A stretch of DNA of 64,000 bases from Arachidicoccus sp. (GTDB lineage: Bacteria > Bacteroidota > Bacteroidia > Chitinophagales > Chitinophagaceae), in the NCBI GenBank assembly GCA_028283605.1, contig JAPWKH010000033.1, forward strand, positions 248,001 through 312,000, given 5' to 3'. The position numbers and the translations under genes were made by a program. How positions within the stretch are numbered: the first letter of the stretch is position 1; each line of letters begins with the position of its first letter. A model generated the notes under the pieces. It saw nothing but the letters and a program-made list of their open reading frames with translations. It ran no database searches and was not told the origin of the DNA. Shown piece after piece: positions 29,452-37,889 of this stretch.

Positions 29452-29946
29452 TTACTGACGATAATATTCGCTCCATAACGCCGATATGTTTTTCGAAAAA
29501 ATAATGCTTTCATCAGCTTTGCCTATAAACCAACTCCCTTCACTTATTTCATCGGCCAATTGCTGAAAATCCCAGCCGCAATATCCTATGAAAATTTTTA
29601 CATCTTCTTCATCAATCATGCCGTCATTCATTTGAAGCATTGCTTGCATAAAATTACCGCCAAGAGATATATTATCAAAGATTTTAGTTCCTCCTTTAAT
29701 CCAATCCGGGCGGCGATGTATAAAAAATAAATGATCTGTATCTACCGGGTCGCCGGCGAATAATTTACATTCTTTGTAAGATCTGAACTCAGCCAATTCG
29801 TTTAGCTTTCTTGGGAATGGTTTATTCAACATAAAGCCGATATAACCAGATTCATTTTTTTCGGCAATAAGAATTACAGAACGTTCAAACATATCTTCTC
29901 CGGAAACGGTTGTGCTTATCAATATATTTCCTTGTTCGATTTGCAT
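29452..29946 (-). CDS. yqgE: YqgE/AlgH-family protein
   Basis: UPF0301 protein of unknown biochemical role. Clear family sequence: MQIEQGNILISTTVSGEDMFERSVILI, FMLNKPFPRKLNEL, LFAGDPVDTDHLFFIH and FIGYCGWDFQQL. I chose the ATG at 29946, where the family alignment begins and the frame no longer overlaps the preceding gene. An upstream ATG at 29976 would overlap the DPP-IV-like gene by about 20 bases and adds a basic tail. Translational coupling with the upstream peptidase is possible. Confidence 0.9.
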   Translation of the reverse strand: MQIEQGNILISTTVSGEDMFERSVILIAEKNESGYIGFMLNKPFPRKLNELAEFRSYKECKLFAGDPVDTDHLFFIHRRPDWIKGGTKIFDNISLGGNFMQAMLQMNDGMIDEEDVKIFIGYCGWDFQQLADEISEGSWFIGKADESIIFSKNISALWSEYYRQ

Positions 29947-29956
29947 TCTTATATGC

Positions 29957-32431
29957 TTAGTTTTTAGGCGCATCATTTTGCAGCTCTGTAATATCTGTGT
30001 CTTGAATATGAGAAAAATCTCCTATCAGCCATTCACTGAAATAATCGGATAAACACCAATAGAAATATTCGTCTTTATCTTCGTAATGATGCTTTTCGTC
30101 CGGTAAAATCATTATATCAAAACGCTTGCCTGCTTTTATCAAAGCATTGGCTACGCGAATGGTATTTGCAGGATGAACATTGTCATCAATATCGCCGGTA
30201 GTCAGCATTAAATGCCCCTTCAGGTTTTTTGCAATTTCGGGATTGGTAGAAATTTTATATTCAAAAGTAGTGTCGCCTTTTTTATCCACGACTTCGTTTA
30301 TGCCATGATGTTTTTCACTCCACCAACTGTTATAAATCCTGTTGTCATGATTGCCTGAAGAAGAGATGCCTGCTTTAAAAAAATCGGGATAAGTAAACAT
30401 GGCTGCTGCAGTCATAAACCCTCCGCCGGAATGGCCGTAAATGCCTACTTTTTTTATATTGATAAATTTGTATTTGTCTGCGAGTTCTTCTGCCGCAAAC
30501 TTTTTATCCGCCAATCCATAATCGCGTAAATTGCCGTAGCCATAATTGTGATACCACTTAGAGCGCAGCGGGCTTCCGCCTCTGTTGCCGATGGTAACAA
30601 CAATCAATCCTATTTGCGCAAGCCTGTCTGTGCGCAGGTAAGGAACTGTAAATGATGTGTTTACGGCTTCTGTTTGCGGGCCGGGATATACATATTCCAC
30701 CAACGGATATTTTTTGGTGCTGTCGAAATTATAGGGTTTGTACATTACGCCGTATAAATCAGTTATGCCATCTGCGGCTTTTACTGTGAATGGCTCCGGA
30801 AATTTAAAGCCTGCTGCAAAAAGCGCAGACAAATCAGCAGAATCTAAATCTAAAATCTTATGTCCTGAATTATCATATAAAACAGAATGAGGAGTTGTAT
30901 TCACTCTTGAATAATTATCTACAAAAAACTGTTTTGTATCATTCATGCTTATTTTATGATCAAAGTTTCCTTTGTCTAATAAATGCAAATTGCTTCCGTC
31001 AAAATTGATACTGTACAAGTGCATGTAATAAGGATTTTCGCCATCTTCTTTGTTGTTGGCGGTAAAGTATAGTACACGATTTTTTTCATCAATCTTTTCA
31101 ATTTCATTGCAATGAAAATTGCCGGAGGTAATTGCGTTTTCCAAAGTGCCGTCGCCTTTGTATAAATAAAATTGCGCCCAGCCGGTACGCTCGCTCCATT
31201 CGATCAGTTCTTTGCCGCCGTCTATTACGCCTAAGTCTTGTGCTTCCATCGATGTATTCATTCTTTCCTGAATAATTGATTTTGCTTTGGAGGAATTCAC
31301 ATCAATATCTAACATGTCGATGCGCTTCATCGGCCGGTCCTGGCGCGTTACAAAAAAATGATCATTGTTGCCGGACCAAATCATTACACGATAGTCATCA
31401 TCGATAGAATTTTCATTAAGCGGCTTTGACTGAATACTGAGGTTTTGATCTTTATAAGCGCCGGCATCAATTTCGCGATGAGTTTGATTGTTCATATCGA
31501 ACAACAATAGATGATCTTGCGGCATGGAAGTATCGCCGGGCATGCCGTAAGTGTAGGTTTCCAGTGTAGGGCGCGGTTCATCCATATTGTGTACGATCCA
31601 GAGTTTGCCCACTTTTCTTTCATCGGAATGAATCATAGCAAAGTAGCGCGAATCCGGCGACCATTGGACATACGCAAAGATTCGTTTGTCTTTGTTTTTT
31701 TCGATAGAAACATTATCGGTTCCTATGTTGCTGTTGTTTGCGCCGTAAGAAAAAAACATTTCTCCGTCTGTTGTGAGCGCATGTTCTACAATTGTACTGT
31801 CATCTTCTTTTTTCAAAGCTTTGTTATAGTTGGAGGTATCCATCCAATACAAATTATAGTGTTTGGAATAAACAATATATTTCCCGTCGGGAGAAATATT
31901 TGCCCATGGATATTTTCTTTTGGCACGAATAAAATCTTTCAATTGTATTAATTCATCTTTCGCAATATCATATTGGAAGTAATATGTTTTTTTATCGTTT
32001 TTTGTTTTATTACCTTTTTTATCGGATGTGTCTTTTTCTTCTTCTTCAAACTGAGATTTTACCTGAAAACGGATTGAATTTTTATCTTCCAAAAACTGGA
32101 TACTATCAATCAGGAAATTTTGTGCATTGATAGGCTCATGCATAATCTCTGACACTTTTGCAATTACTTTATCTTCATTGAACAAAGGCTTTTTTGTTTT
32201 TGTATCACAATCGACGAGCCACCATTTTTTGCCTTTTGCGTTTTCAAACTGATACCAGAATTTATTTCCTTTTTTAAGCCAATGCGGTGATACGTTTAAA
32301 GTATGAACCATTTTCTGAACACGAGAAGCTGTAAATCGTGCAGCTTGTCCGTAATCTGCTTTTGCAATATCCTGAGCATTTACATGGAACGCAAATAGCA
32401 TACATAAACATCCCGAAAGCAGCATTTTCAT
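29957..32431 (-). CDS. Dipeptidyl-peptidase IV-like serine peptidase (S9)
   Basis: Exported prolyl-oligopeptidase-family enzyme that releases N-terminal dipeptides. A signal peptide begins at MKMLLSGCLCMLFAFHVNAQ. The N-terminal two-thirds is a beta-propeller (DPPIV_N: YTYGMPGDTSMPQDHLLLF). The C-terminal third is the alpha/beta-hydrolase with nucleophile Ser in GHSGGGF, Asp in TGDIDDNVHP and His in DEKHHYED. About 825 residues. The frame stays open to an ATG at 32473, which would add 14 residues before the signal peptide. Neighbours (M3 peptidase, YqgE) suggest peptide breakdown in the periplasm. Confidence 0.9.
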   Translation of the reverse strand: MKMLLSGCLCMLFAFHVNAQDIAKADYGQAARFTASRVQKMVHTLNVSPHWLKKGNKFWYQFENAKGKKWWLVDCDTKTKKPLFNEDKVIAKVSEIMHEPINAQNFLIDSIQFLEDKNSIRFQVKSQFEEEEKDTSDKKGNKTKNDKKTYYFQYDIAKDELIQLKDFIRAKRKYPWANISPDGKYIVYSKHYNLYWMDTSNYNKALKKEDDSTIVEHALTTDGEMFFSYGANNSNIGTDNVSIEKNKDKRIFAYVQWSPDSRYFAMIHSDERKVGKLWIVHNMDEPRPTLETYTYGMPGDTSMPQDHLLLFDMNNQTHREIDAGAYKDQNLSIQSKPLNENSIDDDYRVMIWSGNNDHFFVTRQDRPMKRIDMLDIDVNSSKAKSIIQERMNTSMEAQDLGVIDGGKELIEWSERTGWAQFYLYKGDGTLENAITSGNFHCNEIEKIDEKNRVLYFTANNKEDGENPYYMHLYSINFDGSNLHLLDKGNFDHKISMNDTKQFFVDNYSRVNTTPHSVLYDNSGHKILDLDSADLSALFAAGFKFPEPFTVKAADGITDLYGVMYKPYNFDSTKKYPLVEYVYPGPQTEAVNTSFTVPYLRTDRLAQIGLIVVTIGNRGGSPLRSKWYHNYGYGNLRDYGLADKKFAAEELADKYKFINIKKVGIYGHSGGGFMTAAAMFTYPDFFKAGISSSGNHDNRIYNSWWSEKHHGINEVVDKKGDTTFEYKISTNPEIAKNLKGHLMLTTGDIDDNVHPANTIRVANALIKAGKRFDIMILPDEKHHYEDKDEYFYWCLSDYFSEWLIGDFSHIQDTDITELQNDAPKN

Positions 32432-32592
32432 AAAAATGGAATAATTATTTTTTAAAGAGATGATATACTTCATAATAAAGAAACAGTATCTGTGGTTTAA
32501 TAAAAGTGAAGATATTAAAAGTATAATATAAATACATATTGTTCTTGTGTGTTGCTTTTATAAAAATGCAGGAAGATGATAGAAACGCTTAA

Positions 32593-32623
32593 TAAAAAAG
32601 GGCGAAGATTGCTCTTCACCCTT
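32593..32623 (-). terminator. Terminator after the ompA-like gene
   Basis: On the minus strand AAGGGTGAAG pairs with CTTCGCCCTT through one G-U pair around a six-base loop, and a run of T follows. Good intrinsic terminator for the OmpA-family gene ending at 32646. Confidence 0.8.
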
Positions 32624-32645
32624 TACTATATCTGTCAATGTGGGA

Positions 32646-34064
32646 CTAATATAATGTAAATTCCACTCGTCTGTTTTTCTGACGGCCTTCTGCTGTTTTA
32701 TTTGTTGCAATAGGTTGTGTAGAACCATAACCAACTGCTTCGATACGTGAAGGATTAGCGCCTTTTGATACAAGATATTCCTTAACAGCCTCTGCTCTTT
32801 CTTTCGATAAGCGCATGTTTGAATTGAAGTTGCCTGTATTATCAGTATGTCCTGCGAGCTTCAGGCTAAAATTTTTATTGATTAATAATTCAGCAACGCG
32901 GTCAAGGCTTGCATCAGATTCCGGGCGAATTGTTGCTTTACTTAAGTCAAATTGCAAATCTTTAATTGCTTCATCTACAACTTTTCTGTCTTCTTGCGTT
33001 ACGACTACTTTTTCCTTTTCGATGATTTGTTTAGGTTGTGGCAAAGGACATCCGGCACCATCAACACGTACACCGCTTTCTGTATTCGGGCATTTATCAT
33101 GAATATCCGGAACACCGTCTCCGTCTGTATCTTTATTGGCATCATCCAATTTTTGCTGTAATTCTTGGACTGCTGCAGCATTACGTTCATCGGATTCTTT
33201 TAATTGTTCTTTCAGGTATTGATTTCTGTCCCACAAATCCATTGCTAATTGAGCAGCAGGATTTACAACTGCTAATTGCGGTTTATGTTTATCGCCCAAA
33301 GCAAATTCCAATCCTAAGTTAAGAGAAGAAAATTTATCGTCTCGCCCTTTGTAACCTGCAACACCGTCAAAGTAAGGACTGTTTACAAAATTCAGTTTAT
33401 AAGCCAAATCGATATTAATGCCTCTTGATACATTGAATTTTGCGCCAACGCCTACAGGAATAAAGAATGAACGCTTGCTGTCCGGTTTAGCATTTACCTG
33501 ATTGCCATTGTAAGTATAAGAATAATTGTCATCACTGGCAGCTACTTGATTTCTATATGCAATGACACCGCCACCTGCAGAAACATAAGGCGTTACCGTT
33601 GCTTGTTTATTCAACCAATTGATAGTGCCTAATGTAAACACACCACTCAAAGATGCTGACCAATTGATATCTGTTTTGAATTTGGTAATTCCATCTATCG
33701 ATTCTGAACCTCCTACATTAACTAATGAAAAGGGCTCCTGATCATTTTTTTGCGAACCCTTTACTTTGCCCCGCATAAAATCTAATTGTAATCCGAATGC
33801 ATGAAAAATTTGTTTTTTGATATATGCACCATAAACCAAGCCTACATTGTGAAAATCATAAGAACCAAAATCATTTGGACCTCCGAAAGGAGCTACAGCC
33901 GCGCTTCCGCCGCCCCATACACCTATAGACCATGTACGGTAATCGCTGGTGCCGGAAAAAGGAGTTACTCTTGGAATAGAATCGTTCTGTGCCATTGCGC
34001 TGCTAATTGTAAATAATCCGGCAGCCGCCGTTAAAACCTTCTTTTTGTTTAGCTTTAAATTCAT
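32646..34064 (-). CDS. OmpA-family outer-membrane protein with thrombospondin-type-3 repeat
   Basis: Outer-membrane barrel that tethers the envelope to peptidoglycan. A signal peptide is cleaved near residue 25 (AMA-Q). The N-terminal barrel covers residues about 40-250. A coiled-coil-like stretch (LKEQLKESDERNAAAVQELQ) leads to a calcium-binding TSP3 repeat (DTDGDGVPDIHDKCPNT). The OmpA C-terminal domain follows (LAGHTDNTGNFNSNMRLSKERA ... NRRVEFTLY), with the peptidoglycan-binding Asp and Arg. 472 residues. A -7 box lies 140 bases upstream, over the stop of the Ldh-family gene, implying a long leader and separate control. Confidence 0.93.
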   Translation of the reverse strand: MNLKLNKKKVLTAAAGLFTISSAMAQNDSIPRVTPFSGTSDYRTWSIGVWGGGSAAVAPFGGPNDFGSYDFHNVGLVYGAYIKKQIFHAFGLQLDFMRGKVKGSQKNDQEPFSLVNVGGSESIDGITKFKTDINWSASLSGVFTLGTINWLNKQATVTPYVSAGGGVIAYRNQVAASDDNYSYTYNGNQVNAKPDSKRSFFIPVGVGAKFNVSRGINIDLAYKLNFVNSPYFDGVAGYKGRDDKFSSLNLGLEFALGDKHKPQLAVVNPAAQLAMDLWDRNQYLKEQLKESDERNAAAVQELQQKLDDANKDTDGDGVPDIHDKCPNTESGVRVDGAGCPLPQPKQIIEKEKVVVTQEDRKVVDEAIKDLQFDLSKATIRPESDASLDRVAELLINKNFSLKLAGHTDNTGNFNSNMRLSKERAEAVKEYLVSKGANPSRIEAVGYGSTQPIATNKTAEGRQKNRRVEFTLY

Positions 34065-34203
34065 ATTTGATTTTTTGTTTAAATAATATATTCTTTATGT
34101 CGCATAAGAAATGCAGACAACTTAGATATAACTACATTGAAAAGTTTAATGCGAAAAACATTTCAATTGTAAATTTCAATTATATCGCAAGTACATTGCG
34201 GCG

Positions 34204-34211
34204 CAAAGTTA
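34204..34211 (-). promoter_or_regulatory. -7 box TAACTTTG for the ompA-like gene, over the stop codon of the upstream gene
   Basis: Exact TAnnTTTG match on the minus strand. Its first three bases are the stop codon of the Ldh-family gene (34209-34211). It predicts a 5' leader of about 135 bases before the ATG at 34064. Confidence 0.5.
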
Positions 34212-35288
34212 ATGCCAATTAATTGAAAACCTTTTGGATAGTTGTAGTAAATCTTCTACAACCGGAGTCAATAAGTATAAGCCTTCACGGAGGTGTCTTT
34301 CTTCAGCTTCACGTTCAGGGTCGCCGGGGATAATGATATGGTTATATTCTTCCGAAGGCTTGGCTTTCCTGAAACGTTGAATCCAATTATCAATATGAAA
34401 ATAAAAATCTTCTTTAGTTCGAAAAGCATCTATACGCATAGCTCCGAAAAAATGGCCTAAACCTTCTCCGGGCATATTCTGTGGCATCGGAACATACGCG
34501 GGAAACGGGGGCACCCAAGGGCCGTAAGATGCGCCGCTTAATACGGCAGAAAATATATCAACAATACTTGCCAGTGCATATCCTTTATGGCTTGCGTGCT
34601 CTCTGTCGCTTCCCAATGGTAATAAGGCTCCACCTTCCTTTATCACATTGGCATTCGTACTTTGTTTACCGTCTTTTGTTTGTGCCCATCCTGTCGGAAT
34701 GTCTTGTTGCTTTCGCTGTGCTATTTCTAATTTCCCGTTAGCGGCTGTAGTTGTAGCAAAGTCTGCAACAAATGGCGGTTGTGTTTTTGCAGGAATTGCA
34801 ACGGCAATCGGATTGGTTCCTAACATTCTTTCTATGGAAAAAGTTGGCGCTACCAATGCACTTGCATTGGTCATGGCGATACCGATCATATCATGCTGCA
34901 AAGCCATCATTGCATGGTAACCTGCAATGCCAAAATGATTGCTGTTCTTTACACTTACCCAACCTGTGCCTGCATTTTCTGCTTTTTCTATTGCTGTTTG
35001 CATGGCATAATAGGAAACAACTAATCCCAAACCTTTATCTCCGTCTATAACTGCTGTTGACGGCGTTTCATGTATAACTTTTATATCCGGAGCGGAATTT
35101 ATTCTTCCTGCTTCCCATAAACGGATGTAGCCGCTAAGGCGTGCAATGCCATGGCTTTCTATTCCTCTCAAATCTGCGCTGAGTAAAGCTTTGGAGGCTA
35201 TTGCCGCATGTTCATTACTACAGCCTATTTTTTTAAAAACATTGTATGTAAAATCAAAAAGTTGCTCGTAAGTATAATGATGATTCAT
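34209..35288 (-). CDS. Ldh-family (malate/L-lactate-type) dehydrogenase
   Basis: NAD(P)-dependent 2-hydroxyacid dehydrogenase of the unusual, non-Rossmann Ldh_2 fold (malate, L-lactate, ureidoglycolate, sulfolactate). Family motifs: ADLRGIESHGIARLSGY, VKNSNHFGIAGYHAMMAL (catalytic His), MLGTNPIAVAIP, DREHASHKGYALASIVDIFSAVLSGASYG. 359 residues is the family length. Substrate cannot be told from sequence. It is 17 bases from the SprT-like gene upstream, so probably in one transcript. Confidence 0.9.
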   Translation of the reverse strand: MNHHYTYEQLFDFTYNVFKKIGCSNEHAAIASKALLSADLRGIESHGIARLSGYIRLWEAGRINSAPDIKVIHETPSTAVIDGDKGLGLVVSYYAMQTAIEKAENAGTGWVSVKNSNHFGIAGYHAMMALQHDMIGIAMTNASALVAPTFSIERMLGTNPIAVAIPAKTQPPFVADFATTTAANGKLEIAQRKQQDIPTGWAQTKDGKQSTNANVIKEGGALLPLGSDREHASHKGYALASIVDIFSAVLSGASYGPWVPPFPAYVPMPQNMPGEGLGHFFGAMRIDAFRTKEDFYFHIDNWIQRFRKAKPSEEYNHIIIPGDPEREAEERHLREGLYLLTPVVEDLLQLSKRFSINWH

Positions 35289-35305
35289 AAAATTTAGTAA
35301 TCGGT

Positions 35306-35941
35306 TTATAAAGATATTTCCGTTTTCTTTACTTCATACAGTGCGCTGAAAAGGTATTGTTTATTTGTCCCGACTTCTGTACAAAAATATCTTGTCCTTC
35401 TTTTTTCGCCACGTATAAATATACGTCCGTCGCGGGTTTTGAAATATCCGTTTAAAACAATTTGTTCTACATGTACAATATCCGGATCAATGGTTTCATT
35501 ATATTTTTTGAGTACGCGCATCAAATCTTCTTCTGCACAAGTGCTTGCGCCGGGATTGTGTAATGACTTCTGCAAACTCTTTGCAATGTCATTCGGGAAA
35601 ATATTTTTCTGTAAAAAAATAAATAATAATTCTCCATAGATGCTTTTCCATTCGCGACCATGTGGAGCTACTTTGTGCTTATATTTTTCATAAGTAAGCA
35701 AATGCGCTAATTCGTGCAATAAGGTAATTAGGAAAGAATATTTGTTGAGGTTGCCATTAACTGATATGCGATGGTTTTGTCCGGGTAATGCGTTGCGGTA
35801 ATCGCCCAAAACGGAAGAGCGATGCTGTGTTACGGTAAGATGCACACTGTATTTTTGCAAATAAGCCACCACATCGTCAAAAGTATTGTCGGGTAAAAAT
35901 CCGGCCAATTCCTGCAAAGGATGTCGAACTGGTTTTGCCAT
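35306..35941 (-). CDS. SprT-like zinc metalloprotease domain protein
   Basis: 211 residues with HELAHLLTYEKYKHKVAPHGREW, the HExxH zinc motif plus a downstream His, matching the SprT-like domain. Eukaryotic relatives (Spartan) degrade DNA-protein crosslinks; bacterial SprT-like roles are poorly known. It begins one base after the AtpI-like gene stops, so the two are translationally close. The C-terminal half (VLNGYFKTRDGRIFIRGEKRRTRY) is basic and could bind nucleic acid. That last point is inference. Confidence 0.87.
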   Translation of the reverse strand: MAKPVRHPLQELAGFLPDNTFDDVVAYLQKYSVHLTVTQHRSSVLGDYRNALPGQNHRISVNGNLNKYSFLITLLHELAHLLTYEKYKHKVAPHGREWKSIYGELLFIFLQKNIFPNDIAKSLQKSLHNPGASTCAEEDLMRVLKKYNETIDPDIVHVEQIVLNGYFKTRDGRIFIRGEKRRTRYFCTEVGTNKQYLFSALYEVKKTEISL

Positions 35942-35942
35942 T

Positions 35943-36365
35943 CTATTTTTTCTTATTCACCATAAATGCGCCTCTTGTTTCGAGTATGGAATACAGTACA
36001 TACAATATCATTCCGATAATTATTCCGGGCACATTCCTGTTTTGCTTTGCTAAAAGAATATATATAATTGCCGCGCCGCACAGCACGAAAAATTTTAAAA
36101 CAGTCATCATCATAATGCTGCGGATAAATACATTCGGATTCGGGTCCCGGACAGATGCAATGTGGCGATATGTGCCGAACAATGCCAGCAAGAATAATAG
36201 CGCATTTGCAACTACTACAACATTTATATCTATATACAACGCAGCATGTATATATCCGTTTTTATACAATAAACAAATAAGATTGATGATGAGAAATAAT
36301 AATAAAAGCGCCGTATAATTTTTATTGATACGAAATTTTCGCATGCCTGATTTTATTTTCTGCAA
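35943..36365 (-). CDS. Small membrane protein, possibly AtpI-like (ATP synthase protein I)
   Basis: 140 residues with four hydrophobic segments (ALLLLFLIINLICLLY, INVVVVANALLFLLALFGTY, MMMTVLKFFVLCGAAIIYILL, VPGIIIGMILYVLYSILE). Its position 16 bases after an AtpZ-like gene, and the segment pattern, fit the membrane protein that commonly sits between atpZ and atpB in Bacteroidota. No catalytic motif, so the call is by context. Here SprT-like and Ldh genes follow instead of ATP synthase genes. Confidence 0.6.
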   Translation of the reverse strand: MQKIKSGMRKFRINKNYTALLLLFLIINLICLLYKNGYIHAALYIDINVVVVANALLFLLALFGTYRHIASVRDPNPNVFIRSIMMMTVLKFFVLCGAAIIYILLAKQNRNVPGIIIGMILYVLYSILETRGAFMVNKKK

Positions 36366-36381
36366 ACTTAAGATGTAAAAC

Positions 36382-36606
36382 TTAACCTTTGTCTTTTCTT
36401 TTACCCGAAAATTCTTTCACTAAGCGGTACAATAATGCAACCAAAATGAGCAACGGAATAATCCAAATCAGCAAAGGTGTTTTCAGATTCATTTTTTTAT
36501 CTATCCACTTTCCTGCAAAAATACCTATTGCTACGCCGCCAAGCAATTGAAATCCATAATTCATATAAAGCATATAATTATTGCTTTTTTGTTCATTATC
36601 TTCCAT
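36382..36606 (-). CDS. AtpZ/AtpI-family protein
   Basis: Small protein with two membrane segments (YGFQLLGGVAIGIFAGKWID; PLLIWIIPLLILVALLYRLV) and the GxxxGxxxDKK pattern of AtpZ. AtpZ proteins assist F1F0 ATP synthase assembly or form an ion channel with AtpI. I chose the ATG at 36606 (MEDNEQKSNN) over a GTG six codons upstream. First of a run of four minus-strand genes. ATP synthase genes themselves are not in the window. Confidence 0.82.
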   Translation of the reverse strand: MEDNEQKSNNYMLYMNYGFQLLGGVAIGIFAGKWIDKKMNLKTPLLIWIIPLLILVALLYRLVKEFSGKRKDKG

Positions 36607-36698
36607 AGAAAAATTGAATTGCACTCATTATTTGAAATTAATCAAAAATAATTTTGAAACAAGATGAAATCGGCCTTACAACGTTAGCGAAATTCTGT

Positions 36699-36706
36699 TA
36701 TTTTTG
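36699..36706 (+). promoter_or_regulatory. -7 box TATTTTTG upstream of the deoxynucleoside kinase
   Basis: Exact TAnnTTTG match 78 bases before the start at 36785. Confidence 0.4.
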
Positions 36707-36784
36707 TTTGAATAATAATTATTATCCAATATTTATTATGTAATAAACAATCATATTTTATTCCGTTTAATTTAAAATAAAGAA

Positions 36785-37426
36785 ATGGCAAAGTCGGCCA
36801 AAAAGAAACCCAAACATATAGCAATTGCCGGCAATATCGGCGCAGGAAAAACCACACTTACAAAATTGTTGAGCAAGCATTATAAATGGATCCCGCAGTT
36901 TGAAGATGTAGACCATAATCCTTATCTGGTAGATTTTTACGACGATATGTCAAGATGGAGCTTTGAATTGCAGATATACTTTTTAAACAGCAGGCTAAAG
37001 CAATTGCTGGAAATAAAAAACGGAACGGAAACGGTAATACAAGACAGGACGATTTATGAAGATGCTAATATTTTTGCTCCCAATTTACATGATATGGGAT
37101 TGATGAGCACGCGGGATTTTAATAATTATTACAACTTTTTTAAAACACTCAAGAGTATGGTGGAACCGCCGGATTTGCTTATTTATTTAAAAGCATCCGT
37201 TCCGGCATTGGTAGCGCAGATACAAAAACGCGGCAGGGAATATGAAGATAATATTCGCCTGGATTATCTGAAAAAATTAAACTTGCTGTATGATAAATGG
37301 ATTGAAGATTATAAAGAAGGGCCGCTGCTTGTTGTGGATGTAGATACTATAAACTTCGCAGAAAATGAAGAAGACCTCGGAGAAATTATCAATAAAGTAG
37401 ACAGGCTTTTATACGGGCTTTTTTAA
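36785..37426 (+). CDS. Deoxynucleoside kinase
   Basis: Phosphorylates deoxynucleosides for nucleotide salvage. The P-loop GNIGAGKTT is at residues 16-24. FEDVDHNPYLVDFYDD and IQDRTIYEDANIFAPNLHDMG (the ERS/DRS-type catalytic motif) mark the dNK family. The lid RGREYEDNIRLDYLKKLN is present. 213 residues is usual. The start ATG is followed by a basic stretch (AKSAKKKPK). A VOC-family gene follows after 26 bases. Whether it prefers deoxyadenosine, deoxyguanosine or another nucleoside cannot be told. Confidence 0.92.
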   Translation: MAKSAKKKPKHIAIAGNIGAGKTTLTKLLSKHYKWIPQFEDVDHNPYLVDFYDDMSRWSFELQIYFLNSRLKQLLEIKNGTETVIQDRTIYEDANIFAPNLHDMGLMSTRDFNNYYNFFKTLKSMVEPPDLLIYLKASVPALVAQIQKRGREYEDNIRLDYLKKLNLLYDKWIEDYKEGPLLVVDVDTINFAENEEDLGEIINKVDRLLYGLF

Positions 37427-37452
37427 TCTTATAAAACTTTGCGGGGTCAACA

Positions 37453-37866
37453 ATGAATGAAGAACAAATAAGCTATAATCCGGGTATCAGTTTCATTACG
37501 ATAGGAGTGAAGAACCTGGAATTAATGCGCGCTTTTTATAAAGAAAAGCTTGGTTGGGCAGCGGAAAAAGATGAAGATGGAATTGCATTTTTTAAAATGA
37601 ATAACGGATTGATATTAGCATTATTTCCTGAAGAAGAATTGGCAAAAGATATAGGAATAGCAAATGCTCCCATCGATTATAAACATTTTTCATTAGCGAT
37701 TAATTTGCCTTCGAAACAAGAAGTAGATTCTTTTTTTGAAATATTATTACTCAAAAAAATATCCATACAAAAAATGCCTGAGTCTGTTTTCTGGGGCGGC
37801 TATCGCGGTTACTTTTCAGATCCGGAAAATAATTTCTGGGAAGTAGCTTATAATCCTTTCTTGTAA
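37453..37866 (+). CDS. VOC-family (glyoxalase/dioxygenase-like) protein
   Basis: 137 residues in the paired beta-alpha-beta fold of vicinal-oxygen-chelate proteins. Typical parts are ISFITIGVKNLELMRAFYKEKLGW, FFKMNNGLILALF and FSDPENNFWEVAYNP. The metal ligands are not complete by eye (a final Glu in FWEVAY is present, the first His is not), so enzyme activity is uncertain. Probably cotranscribed with the kinase gene. Confidence 0.85.
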   Translation: MNEEQISYNPGISFITIGVKNLELMRAFYKEKLGWAAEKDEDGIAFFKMNNGLILALFPEEELAKDIGIANAPIDYKHFSLAINLPSKQEVDSFFEILLLKKISIQKMPESVFWGGYRGYFSDPENNFWEVAYNPFL

Positions 37867-37889
37867 AAGATTAAAACATTCACATACTG

